Source: Enterocloster aldenensis (lineage in GTDB: Bacteria; Bacillota; Clostridia; Lachnospirales; Lachnospiraceae). Taken from it: DNA of 5,343 nt. The notes beneath the pieces are model-generated. The model had not been told where the DNA came from. It searched no databases and saw only the letters and a list, made by a program, of their open reading frames with translations. Every line of letters begins with the position of its first letter. Position 1 is the first letter of the stretch. A program made the translations under genes and the position numbers. Shown piece after piece: positions 1 to 5,343 of this stretch. The stretch spans positions 1 to 5,343 of the forward strand of contig NZ_QVEX01000037.1 of NCBI RefSeq assembly GCF_003434055.1, in the 5' to 3' direction.

Positions 1-728
1 TCAATCGCCCATGTCACCTGCCGGATGAAATGATATTTATCCACGATGATTGTAGCGTTTGGAAAGAAGGTCTGTGCAAGTTCGGTGTAGGGGCGCCACA
101 TATCGCAGACGAAGAACTTTACCTTCAGGCGTTCTTTCCTGGGAATGTTCCGCCAATAATCAGCCAGATGGCTTTGGGTCCGATCCGGGAGAATGTCGAG
201 GATCCGACGCTTTTTCGGATCAACCAGAATGCACTGATATTTACCGGTAGAAGCATTGCCTTTGAATTCGTCAATGGAAAGCGCTTGTGGAAGCTGGTCA
301 GGCGGAGGATAGCTAATCGTGTCCAGAAGGCGGCAGACCGTCTGGACGGAAACACCGGTAAGCTCTGCGATCTGTTTTAAGGAAAAGGTCTGCCGGAGCA
401 GGGAGACAATGTAAAATGCCAGCCTGCGGGTCCTGCGGTGGTAGCTGGGGAGGAACGAATAGGGTTCCGTGAACCGTTTGCGGCAGTATGGGCAGAGGTA
501 GCGGCGTTTGCGAAGAAGCAGGATTACTTGTTTTCCTAGTAAGGGAATGTCCTGGACTTCTTGTAAACGGTAATCATGAATCCGTTTTGTTTTAGCCCCA
601 CAGCAGGGACAAGTCTGTTCTACCGGTTGGGACTGGATGGAAATTTTAATGAAAGAGTCTGCCTGAACCACTTTATTAATAGAAACACCTTCCAAGTTAA
701 GGAAAGCCTTGGTATAATTAGGGTACAT
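1..728 (-). CDS. ISL3-family transposase (partial, N-terminal 242 residues, runs off the left edge)
   Basis: This is a DDE-type transposase that cuts and joins the ends of its own element. I translated it from the minus strand. It begins MYPNYTKAF and stays open for 242 codons to the window edge. An N-terminal zinc-binding region has C40/C43 (CPCCG) and C79/C82 (CPYC). A helix-turn-helix lies at about residues 116-136 (SLKQIAELTGVSVQTVCRLL). The first catalytic Asp is probably D153 in SIDEFKG and the second D209 in FVCDMWRPY, followed by the family-typical DKYHFIRQ at 230-237. The catalytic Glu lies outside the window. The ATG at 728 is preceded by GGAGG (746-742), 13 bases upstream, and no other start fits as well. 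No frameshift or stop is visible, so the gene looks alive as far as it can be seen. It differs clearly from the second ISL3 transposase in this window (922-2558), which belongs to another subgroup. The family call is firm; the activity is inferred. Confidence 0.9.
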   Translation of the reverse strand, partial: MYPNYTKAFLNLEGVSINKVVQADSFIKISIQSQPVEQTCPCCGAKTKRIHDYRLQEVQDIPLLGKQVILLLRKRRYLCPYCRKRFTEPYSFLPSYHRRTRRLAFYIVSLLRQTFSLKQIAELTGVSVQTVCRLLDTISYPPPDQLPQALSIDEFKGNASTGKYQCILVDPKKRRILDILPDRTQSHLADYWRNIPRKERLKVKFFVCDMWRPYTELAQTFFPNATIIVDKYHFIRQVTWAI

Positions 729-800
729 CTATAAGGGGTCACCTCCATAACATTAAACTTTGGTCGGGATAATGCGTTTAGGAGGCTTCTTATAGATGTA
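724..800 (-). promoter_or_regulatory. Leader inverted repeat that would hide the ribosome binding site and start codon of the ISL3 A transposase
   Basis: TACATCTATAAG (724-735) and CTTATAGATGTA (789-800) are perfect 12-base inverted repeats. Inside them CCTCC (742-746) pairs with GGAGG (781-785). In minus-strand RNA the Shine-Dalgarno GGAGG would therefore pair with an upstream CCUCC, and the AUG (728-726) lies fully within the 12-bp stem. The loop is 34 nt, and an internal loop of 3 against 6 bases separates the two stems. A transcript started from the element's own candidate promoter (entry at 789-817) would lack most or all of the upstream arm and stay translatable, whereas read-through RNA would be locked. 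The pairing is read directly from the sequence. The regulatory role is inferred by analogy with IS10 and IS50. Confidence 0.65.
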
Positions 801-817
801 TTTTATTACAACGAAAA
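789..817 (-). promoter_or_regulatory. Candidate promoter for the ISL3 A transposase
   Basis: On the minus strand TATAAG (794-789) matches the -10 consensus at 5 of 6 bases. A weak -35, TTTTCG (817-812), stands 17 bp upstream. Transcription would start near 782, after the upstream arm of the leader inverted repeat. An alternative is TAAAAT (805-800) with TTCCAA (828-823), also with a 17-bp spacer, which would start inside the arm near 793. Both -35 boxes are poor, so this is a weak call. Confidence 0.35.
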
Positions 818-856
818 GAATGTTGGAAGTGTGCTTTTCAGCACACCCCAACATTC
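818..856. repeat. Hairpin at the outer end of ISL3 element A
   Basis: GAATGTTGG (818-826) pairs with CCAACATTC (848-856), and GTGTGC (829-834) pairs with GCACAC (841-846). The two stems are separated by a small AA/C bulge, and the loop is TTTTCA. The hairpin overlaps the inner part of the terminal repeat of element A. A structure of the same kind with the same TTGGGG core stands at 2608-2643. It may serve as a transposase-binding structure or stop transcripts entering the element; no T-tract follows it on either strand, so a simple terminator is unlikely. Confidence 0.6.
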
Positions 857-885
857 AGTATAGAACCATAATTATTTTCGCGTAG

Positions 886-917
886 TATAATACAACCATA
901 TATATTTGCTGGAGGAG
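886..917 (+). promoter_or_regulatory. Remaining -10 box and ribosome binding site of ISL3 B
   Basis: TATAAT (886-891) is a perfect -10 box, and GGAGGAG (911-917) is a strong ribosome binding site just before the ATG at 922. The position expected for the -35 box (about 863-868) holds GAACCA, which is essentially the tip of element A. The original -35 has probably been replaced by the insertion, and expression is likely weak. Confidence 0.45.
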
Positions 918-921
918 CTTT

Positions 922-2558
922 ATGCGGATGGAAACAAAAGTAGAGCTACAAAGATTTTATCCAACAGAATTAGAAGTCGCAAATATTTATCAGACGGATA
1001 CAGAAATCCGCATTAAAATGTCTGCCCGCTCTAAAAGCTGTACTTGTCCAAAATGTGGGACCATTTCTGAACATCCGCATGGAACTTACGAAAGAAAGGT
1101 CCAGGATCTCCCAATCCTTGGGAAATCCACCTGGCTTTTGGTAAATACCTATGAATACCAATGTGATAATCCTGATTGTGATGTTACGACTTTTGCCGGG
1201 ACTATCAATGGATTTCTGAACTACTACAGCAGGATGACTGACCGTTGTGCGGATTTTATCTGTACATTAGCATTGGAAACTAGCTGTGAAGGATGTTACC
1301 GTATCTGCAAAACAATGAATCTCAAGACCAGTGGTGACAGTGTCGTCCGCCTGCTCACAAAGCAGTATAAACTGCAGGAAGAAAATAAATGCAGCAGTGT
1401 TATCGGTGTTGATGATTTTGCTTTCAAAAAACGGCATACTTACGGGACCATTATCGTTGATGGGGCTACCCATAAACCAGTTGCCATACTTGATGGACAG
1501 GATGGAAGTGCCTTGAAGGAATGGCTTGCCAGAAACAAGCATGTGAGAACTGTAACACGTGACCGTGCCAGCGCCTATGCATCGGCAATACAGGAAATAC
1601 TTCCAGATGCCATGCAGATAGCTGACAGGTTCCATCTACACCAGAACCTGCTGGAAGCAATCAAAAACACAGTAAACTCCATTGTGCCAGTGGATATTAA
1701 AATTCCCAAAGATTATGATAAATCCGGCCAGGAGACAGGATTCCAGGGAACCAATGAGGGTAAAAAAAATCCCATGCTGCGTGGATAACTTTGCGGAATA
1801 CAATGAAAAAAGTGTACAGTTATACAATGCAATCCATGAATACGATGCGGCCGGATACAGTAAACGGGCCATCGCCCAAATAGTGCGTTGCGGAAGAAAT
1901 ACGGTCACAAAGTATCTAAATGGGGATTATGAATCCCTGTGCCGTAAGAATCTCCGTAGCGGAATGGAGCAATTTTATAATCATATCATCAGTGAACTTT
2001 CTGTCGGCATCAGCAGAAAGGATGTCTACCGTGGTCTGCTAAAAAAAGGCTACCAAGGCAGGCAGCGGCATATGACTACATGAATAAAATCATAGAACGT
2101 CTGCATATAGATATAGCGGTGTATAAAAGCACTTCCACAGAATCCATCCGGAAGAAAAGGGAACTTCAAAAGTATGATCATCTGTCGAGGAGCGGGGTAT
2201 TCCGTTTCCTGTGGATGGACACGGAGATTACGACAGCTCACAAAGCATATTTGATGGAGCACTACCCCAACTAAAAGAAATGCTTGCCTGCGTCCGTGAA
2301 TTCCGCGAAATATACCAGCGTAAAAATATGTCGTTACTCTATCTCTTTATTGAGAGATACAAAAACTCAAACTTAAAAGAGATTGCTCGTTTTGCAAAAG
2401 GCATAGAGAAAGACCTATCTGCTATAGAAAACTCCGTAGCCAGTCCATTATCGAATGGATTTGTTGAAGGAACAAACAGTAAATTAAAAATGGTAAAGCG
2501 AACTATGTATGGACGTTGTAACAAAGCTTTGCTGGAAGCGAAACTAATGTATTCCTGA
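922..2558 (+). pseudogene. ISL3-family transposase with three frameshifts (inactive)
   Basis: The pieces join into one ISL3 transposase of about 545 residues. Frame 1 (922 to about 1765) has a zinc finger with C42/C45 (CPKCG) and C81/C86, a catalytic Asp in GVDDFAFKK (about D164), the second Asp D214 in VTRDRASAY, and the family motif ADRFHLHQNLLEAI. The protein continues in the next frame (about 1765 to 2060) with a helix-turn-helix, GYSKRAIAQIVRCGRNTVTKYL, inserted between the second Asp and the Glu. It then shifts back (about 2060 to 2266), and finally reaches the third frame with the Glu codon at 2466-2468 in VEGTNSKLK, ending in AKLMYS and a stop at 2556-2558. Likely lesions are an extra A in A8 (1762-1769), loss of bases in a GGCA repeat near 2057-2066, and loss of one base near 2264-2270. 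A second ATG at 928 could also serve as the start. Programmed shifting cannot explain all three breaks. Sequencing errors at short repeats are the main alternative. Confidence 0.85.
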
Positions 2559-2593
2559 GGTTAAGATAACGGAAAAATGGGTCTGTGAAAAAA

Positions 2594-2659
2594 GGCTCTT
2601 TGTCAATAGTTGGGGTGGGATTTGTTAAAATCCCGCCCCAATTCTATGAAAAGGGCTCT
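2594..2659. repeat. ISL3-like fold-back sequence flanked by 8-bp direct repeats
   Basis: A 13-bp stem (2611-2623 with 2628-2640, one G-T wobble, loop GTTA) extends imperfectly to about 2608/2643. It is bracketed by direct copies of GGCTCTTT at 2594-2601 and 2654-2661. On the plus strand 2594-2617 resembles the terminal repeat of ISL3 element A, with the same 16-base spacing from GG to TTGGGGTG. The opposite arm, read on the minus strand, is a poorer match (about 13 of 24). This could be the right end of element B, a small internally deleted ISL3 derivative with both ends, or a solo end. It is not a convincing terminator, because no T-run follows the stem directly on either strand. Confidence 0.6.
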
Positions 2660-2665
2660 TTTTAT

Positions 2666-2745
2666 GTTTGGTTCCAGGTTTTACTGATTTTGGGCATGCC
2701 AAATAAGCCTCCGCATTACCGACCATTTTATCCTATGATGTACAG
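2666..2745. other. Unassigned gap between the ISL3-like fold-back and the IS21 element
   Basis: These roughly 80 bp show no credible gene, promoter or recognised repeat. A short imperfect palindrome (TTGGGCATGCCAA) stands at about 2689-2701. The gap may be the old target DNA of the surrounding elements or part of an unrecognised element end. Confidence 0.4.
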
Positions 2746-2761
2746 TGGAGTATCCGCGTCC

Positions 2762-2862
2762 GGAACCGTTTGAAATTCCGGATTGGATATACCGGTGCGG
2801 TGAAACCGCTGTTCCGGAAAACTGGAAACCCCCAGTCCGGTAAATGGAAACCGTTAATCCGG
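2762..2862 (+). repeat. IS21 terminal repeat array on the istB side
   Basis: The consensus is TGGAAACCGCTNTTCCGG. Copies lie at 2800-2817 (GTGAAACCGCTGTTCCGG), 2823-2840 and 2845-2862, spaced 22-23 bp. A degenerate copy is at 2762-2781 (GGAACCG and ATTCCGG with a longer gap). The 17-base core GAAACCGCTGTTCCGGA of the first copy occurs identically, in inverted orientation, at the other end of the element. These are most likely IstA binding sites at the transposon end. Confidence 0.8.
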
Positions 2863-2894
2863 AACAGGGTACCGCTATTAAGTACTTACTGAGT

Positions 2895-2908
2895 GCGAGT
2901 TTACTCGC
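2895..2908 (-). other. Small hairpin over the istB stop codon
   Basis: GCGAG TTTA CTCGC is a 5-bp GC-rich stem whose loop contains the istB stop codon (2903-2901). No T-run follows on the minus strand, so it is at best a weak terminator or an mRNA end-stabilising structure. It could be chance. Confidence 0.3.
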
Positions 2909-3677
2909 TTAATGCCGGATCCAATCCATATACCTCCCGCATAGACCGATAGTTTACTGGATCTGTTGGAATGATATTAATCTTATAGGCATCATGTTTA
3001 ATGCGGTCGAGGATTGCCTCCGCAAGAGGACTGTCATCGCCTCCAAGCTGGTCGTACCATCCACTCTGATCGTACTGCGAGCAGAAGATCGTGGATGAGT
3101 TCCTGCGTCTTCGATGAAGAAGTTCCAAAATATCATGCTGTTCAGACTCTGTCGGCCTGAGAAGGAGCCATTCATCAATGATCAGAAGTACAGGATTGGC
3201 ATACTTGGCTTGTACCTTTTTATAAGTGCCGTCATTACGTGCCATTTCCAGGTCAAGAAGTAGGTCAGGAAGACGGACATATCTGGTTTTAAAACGCTGC
3301 TTGCATGCTTCCATGCCAAATGCGCAGGCCATATATGTCTTTCCGCTTCCGGTGGCTCCGGTGATGAAAAGATTTCGATGTTCTGTAATGTACTCACAGG
3401 TAGCCAGTCTTTCAATCAGAGTGCGGTTGAATTTGCGCCCGGATGAATAGTTGATATCAGAAATGTGGGCTTCAGGCTGGTCAAATCCGGCATTTCGGAT
3501 CAGACGTTTCAGGCTGTTGCTTTTCCTGTTGCTGTACTCAATATCAACCAGCATCGCAAAACGGTCCTCGAAAGCAACTTCTTTCATTTTGGGGTCATCC
3601 AGTTGGGTACGGAAAGCGTCAGACATTGCTGTCAGCCGCATTTCAATCAGTTTATCCATTGTACTTTGTGTAGTCAT
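2901..3677 (-). CDS. istB: IS21-family helper ATPase IstB, apparently intact
   Basis: IstB is the AAA+ ATPase that works with the IstA transposase in target selection and insertion by IS21 elements. The 258-residue product is full length for the family (about 250-260). The Walker A motif is GATGSGKT at residues 107-114. Walker B is LLIIDEW at 164-170. The segment STIFCSQYD (195-203) fits sensor 1, and the family-typical AILDRIKHDAYKI (221-233) follows. The ATG at 3677 is preceded by GGAGG (3691-3687), nine bases upstream, and this site overlaps the last codons of istA (stop at 3686-3684). istB is therefore probably translated by coupling to istA. Because istA is broken upstream, ribosomes stop early at 4222, which may lower istB translation unless re-initiation occurs, for example at the ATG at 4199. 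The gene shows no defect itself. Confidence 0.95.
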   Translation of the reverse strand: MTTQSTMDKLIEMRLTAMSDAFRTQLDDPKMKEVAFEDRFAMLVDIEYSNRKSNSLKRLIRNAGFDQPEAHISDINYSSGRKFNRTLIERLATCEYITEHRNLFITGATGSGKTYMACAFGMEACKQRFKTRYVRLPDLLLDLEMARNDGTYKKVQAKYANPVLLIIDEWLLLRPTESEQHDILELLHRRRRNSSTIFCSQYDQSGWYDQLGGDDSPLAEAILDRIKHDAYKINIIPTDPVNYRSMREVYGLDPALSE

Positions 3678-3683
3678 AATTCC

Positions 3684-5118
3684 TTACCTCCGATAGTAAT
3701 CAGCGCCTCTTGTGAGCGCATGGTTGTTAGTTGCGGGTGTGGACGGTTGCTCCTTATTGGCTGGATCTCCCCTGTCATTTCCAGTATCAAGGATGTTCTT
3801 GATGCTTTTATAACTGGGTGCTGCCGTAAAGGAAAGAGTCTTTTTGCAGGCTGCCTCAAGGCGGTCAACAGAGTACTTGTCTGCAAGCTTTAAAAGCCCC
3901 ATACAGCTTCTGTATGACTGTTGCTCCACACGTTTGGAGGTAAGGATGTTATCTATTACTTGGTAGGTACTATTACCGATACGTTCCGCCCATTTGCGGA
4001 AACGATCTCCATTCCATTCGAGATATTGTTGGTGGGAAACCGGCATATGCTCGGTAATTGTGCTGTATTGTCCCTTTCGCCCATAAAGCCGGCGATGGGA
4101 TGCGATACGGTTGTTATTGTAAAAAATCTCAATGGTCTTATCTGTAACCCGCACATCGACTTTGCGCTTTATATATTCATGCGGAACTGAGTATAGCATT
4201 CCGGCGCAAGATATGTGATAATTAAACTGAACGGTGGCTGAATGTTTCCAGCTTTTTTCGTATAGCCTGATTTAATTCACCCAAAGAGAAGAACTGTTCA
4301 TTGCGTAGGGCTGCGGTGATCCATGTAGAAATATTTCCTACACAGCCCTCGGCATTTGGCTTGTCCTTAGGAGCCCGGACACGGGCGGGGATGATGGCAG
4401 TGCCATAGTGTTCAGCCATTTCCTGATAAACAGTATTGATCCGCTGGTCTTTCCAGCCTTTGTTATGGTCAACCGCTGTACGGCAGTTATCAGGCACCAG
4501 AATCTTGGCAACCCCGCCGAAGTATTCATACATATGTACATGGGCTGCAATCCAGGAAGGCTGCTTTTCGTCGATGAACGCTTCAACATAAGGATACTGG
4601 CTGTAAGTCATAACACCGACGAAAAGATAAGCATTGATGATCTCTCCGGTATCAGGATCAGTGATGCAGGCAGGATTCCCTGCCCAATCAACCTCTACCT
4701 GTTCTGCAGGTTTCCGGTTGATGTGCATGGTTGCCCGCCGTTTTAGTTCGTCTTGTTGGATATAATAACAAAACTGTGAATACATCAGCGGTTCGTCGCC
4801 GGCAAGGCGGCATTCTTCAAGGTATTCTGTCCACAGAAGTTTTTTATTAACTCCATTGCGGAGCAGTTCCTTGCGGATGTGGGCATAATCCGGCATACGT
4901 TTGTTGGTATGAGCCTGCTTACCGTTCGGCTTTGGAAACAGCAACTGCTCAATTACAGGGTCAGTCTGATCTGCATCAAGTGGCCATGAGATATTTTGCT
5001 CCCGGGCAGCCTTTAGAACCTTATTGACAGTTTTCTTTGAGACACCGCAGCTGAGCGCGATATTGGTTTGGCTGAGATTCAGACTGGCAAGTCTGATAAT
5101 CTCTCGGTACTTAGTCAT
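3684..5118 (-). pseudogene. istA: IS21-family transposase IstA, broken by an internal deletion with frame change
   Basis: IstA is the DDE transposase of IS21 elements. The N-terminal part (298 codons, 5118-4222) has a helix-turn-helix at about residues 15-38 (LSQTNIALSCGVSKKTVNKV). The full catalytic triad is present: D144 in VEVDWAGNP, D210 in LVPDNCRTAV and E257 in KDKPNAEGCVG. The C-terminal domain continues in another frame from about 4244, reading SATVQFNYHIS and then MLYSVPHEYIKRKVDVRV from 4199, to a stop at 3684. Joined, the parts make about 480 residues, whereas IstA proteins of this type are usually around 500 or slightly more. The stretch normally lying between the KLETF region and the ATVQF motif is missing, probably 30-40 codons. 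The ATG at 5118 has AAGGAGG (5134-5128) nine bases upstream. Catalytic residues survive, but the product lacks its C-terminal domain, so it is probably inactive. Confidence 0.88.
4222..4250 (-). other. Deletion junction inside istA
   Basis: Around 4250-4222 two frames both read as sensible IstA sequence. The upstream frame gives LETFSHR. The downstream frame gives WKHSATVQF, close to the W-K/R-x-A-T-V pattern I recall for this point of the family. This overlap suggests recombination or slippage between two short similar sequences, but the exact breakpoint cannot be fixed from one copy. Confidence 0.6.
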
Positions 5119-5127
5119 AAAAGATGA

Positions 5128-5134
5128 CCTCCTT
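5128..5134 (-). promoter_or_regulatory. Ribosome binding site of istA
   Basis: AAGGAGG on the minus strand, nine bases before the ATG at 5118, is a near-perfect Shine-Dalgarno sequence and fixes the start. Confidence 0.85.
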
Positions 5135-5136
5135 CA

Positions 5137-5169
5137 AATGTATTTACGCCATAGACGCATGAATACATT
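5137..5169. repeat. 8-bp inverted repeat around the predicted istA transcription start
   Basis: AATGTATT (5137-5144) and AATACATT (5162-5169) are perfect inverted repeats separated by 17 bp. One arm overlaps the -10 box and the predicted start point lies between them. This could be an operator-like site or a weak RNA hairpin. AT-rich 8-mers also pair by chance. Confidence 0.35.
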
Positions 5170-5196
5170 ATAAAGGATTCGCAGTAGCGGTTTCCA
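5167..5196 (-). promoter_or_regulatory. Promoter of istA-istB, overlapping the innermost terminal repeat
   Basis: On the minus strand the -10 box TATAAT (5172-5167) is perfect. The -35 TGGAAA (5196-5191) matches 4 of 6 bases with an 18-bp spacer. The -35 box is also the first six bases of the innermost 18-bp terminal repeat, so transposase bound to its end would compete with RNA polymerase. That points to autoregulation, as an inference. Confidence 0.6.
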
Positions 5197-5263
5197 TTTC
5201 GGGAATAGCGGTTTCCGCCAGAACGGAATAATGGTTTCCATCAATCCGGAACAGCGGTTTCCA
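5179..5263 (-). repeat. IS21 terminal repeat array on the istA side
   Basis: Four copies of the 18-bp repeat are read on the minus strand: 5263-5246 (TGGAAACCGCTGTTCCGG), 5240-5223 (TGGAAACCATTATTCCGT), 5217-5200 (CGGAAACCGCTATTCCCG) and 5196-5179 (TGGAAACCGCTACTGCGA). Spacing is 21-23 bp, about two helical turns, so all copies face the same side of DNA. Further TTCCGG boxes without the GGAAACC half stand at about 5268-5274 and 5291-5297, nearer the tip. The array is inverted relative to the one at 2762-2862. Confidence 0.82.
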
Positions 5264-5302
5264 ATCTCCGGAATGGGGGTGTAAAATCATCCGGAATACT
5301 CA

Positions 5303-5343
5303 CGGATTCCGTAGCTGCTCCGTTTTAATACCTTTATCTTGTT
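5303..5343. other. Flank beyond the IS21 element
   Basis: These 41 bp contain no recognisable gene. The near-palindrome ACGGATTCCGT (5302-5312) straddles the proposed tip and could mean that the element extends slightly further. Confidence 0.3.

Larger units (their letters stand above)
1..867 (-). mobile_element. ISL3-family insertion sequence A, upstream part, continues beyond the left edge
   Basis: The element contains the transposase at 1-728, a leader of about 140 bp and an outer end at about 867. On the minus strand the end reads GGTTCTATACTGAATG followed by TTGGGGTG. The same layout, with 16 of 24 identical bases by eye, recurs on the plus strand at 2594-2617, which supports calling it an ISL3-type terminal repeat. 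The outermost bases lie just inside an imperfect hairpin (818-856). Next to the end, 868-875 reads ATAATTAT, a plausible 8-bp target duplication, since ISL3 elements usually make 8-bp duplications. The second copy would lie outside the window. The exact tip position is an inference. Confidence 0.8.
868..2660 (+). mobile_element. ISL3-family insertion sequence B, decayed, left end cut off by element A
   Basis: This is the remnant of a second ISL3 element, recognised from its broken transposase (922-2558). Only 54 bp lie between the tip of element A and B's start codon, with no ISL3-type tip of its own there. B's left end is therefore most likely on the far side of element A, outside the window. 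Its right end is uncertain. The fold-back at 2594-2659 is the obvious candidate, but its better-matching tip faces the wrong way. The right boundary given is a best guess. Confidence 0.6.
2746..5302 (-). mobile_element. IS21-family insertion sequence with defective istA and intact istB
   Basis: The istA-istB pair on the minus strand is enclosed by inverted arrays of an 18-bp repeat, the usual layout of IS21 elements. Tentative tips are TGGAGTATCCG at 2746 and, on the minus strand, TGAGTATTCCGG ending at 5302. IS21 elements usually begin TG and end CA, which both fit, but similarity between the tips is modest and no target duplication is visible in the flanks (GTACAG against CGGATT). The genes and repeat arrays are secure. 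The exact boundaries are not. The span of about 2.56 kb is in the usual range. Confidence 0.75.

Noticed and set aside
30..380. 116-codon plus-strand open frame
   Set aside because: It lies opposite the well-supported ISL3 A transposase, whose zinc finger, helix-turn-helix and DDE motifs are on the minus strand. It has no family resemblance.
1762..1769. A8 run as a programmed frameshift site producing a full transposase
   Set aside because: The change needed is +1, not the -1 shift usual in IS3-type elements, and two further frame breaks downstream would still stop the protein.
2608..2643. Hairpin as a bidirectional terminator after ISL3 B
   Set aside because: The stem is strong but no T-run directly follows it on either strand, and its similarity to an ISL3 end explains it better.
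2585..2773. 62-codon plus-strand open frame starting MKKGSLSIVG
   Set aside because: It runs through the ISL3-like hairpin and into the IS21 terminal repeats, has no good ribosome binding site, and shows no recognisable domain.
2879..2888. Perfect palindrome TAAGTACTTA
   Set aside because: A 10-bp AT-rich palindrome downstream of istB, with no paired site or conserved context. It is compatible with chance.
3465..3893. 142-codon plus-strand open frame
   Set aside because: It is antisense to istB and the end of istA, with no ribosome binding site or domain signal.
5179..5263. Regularly spaced repeats that could suggest a CRISPR array
   Set aside because: The repeat is 18 bp with gaps of only 3-5 bp, the copies are degenerate, and the same repeat lies inverted at the other end of an IS21 element. 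These are transposon end repeats.

Overview
The window is wall-to-wall transposable elements, with no host gene in view. Moderate GC content, strong GGAGG-type ribosome binding sites, and transposases of the ISL3 and IS21 families in the form common in gut Clostridia suggest a Firmicute, plausibly Lachnospiraceae. That placement is an inference from sequence style, not a search result.

Layout from left to right. (1) Positions 1-867 hold the 5' part of an ISL3-family element on the minus strand (element A). Its transposase starts at 728 and runs off the left edge, and its outer end is near 867. (2) Positions 868 to about 2660 hold a second, clearly different ISL3-family element on the plus strand (element B). 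Its transposase reading frame (922-2558) is broken by three frameshifts, and element A sits about 54 bp before its start codon, so A appears to have inserted into B's leader. (3) Positions 2594-2659 form a fold-back sequence with ISL3-like tips and 8-bp direct repeats, which is either B's right end or a tiny ISL3-related remnant. (4) About 80 bp of unassigned sequence follows. (5) From about 2746 to about 5302 lies an IS21-family element on the minus strand. It has arrays of 18-bp repeats at both ends, an istA gene broken by an internal deletion plus frame change, and an intact istB whose ribosome binding site overlaps the end of istA.

Functionally, A may be a live element (its C-terminal part is outside the window). 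B is decayed. The IS21 element has lost its transposase but keeps its helper ATPase and what look like good ends, so it could be mobilised only by a related IstA from elsewhere. I found no new defence, metabolic or regulatory system. The most interesting signal is in A's leader: a long inverted repeat would bury both the Shine-Dalgarno sequence and the start codon of the transposase in any transcript entering from outside. This is the kind of protection against read-through activation known for IS10 and IS50. Second are the promoter placed on the innermost IS21 terminal repeat and the fold-back ISL3-like sequence.
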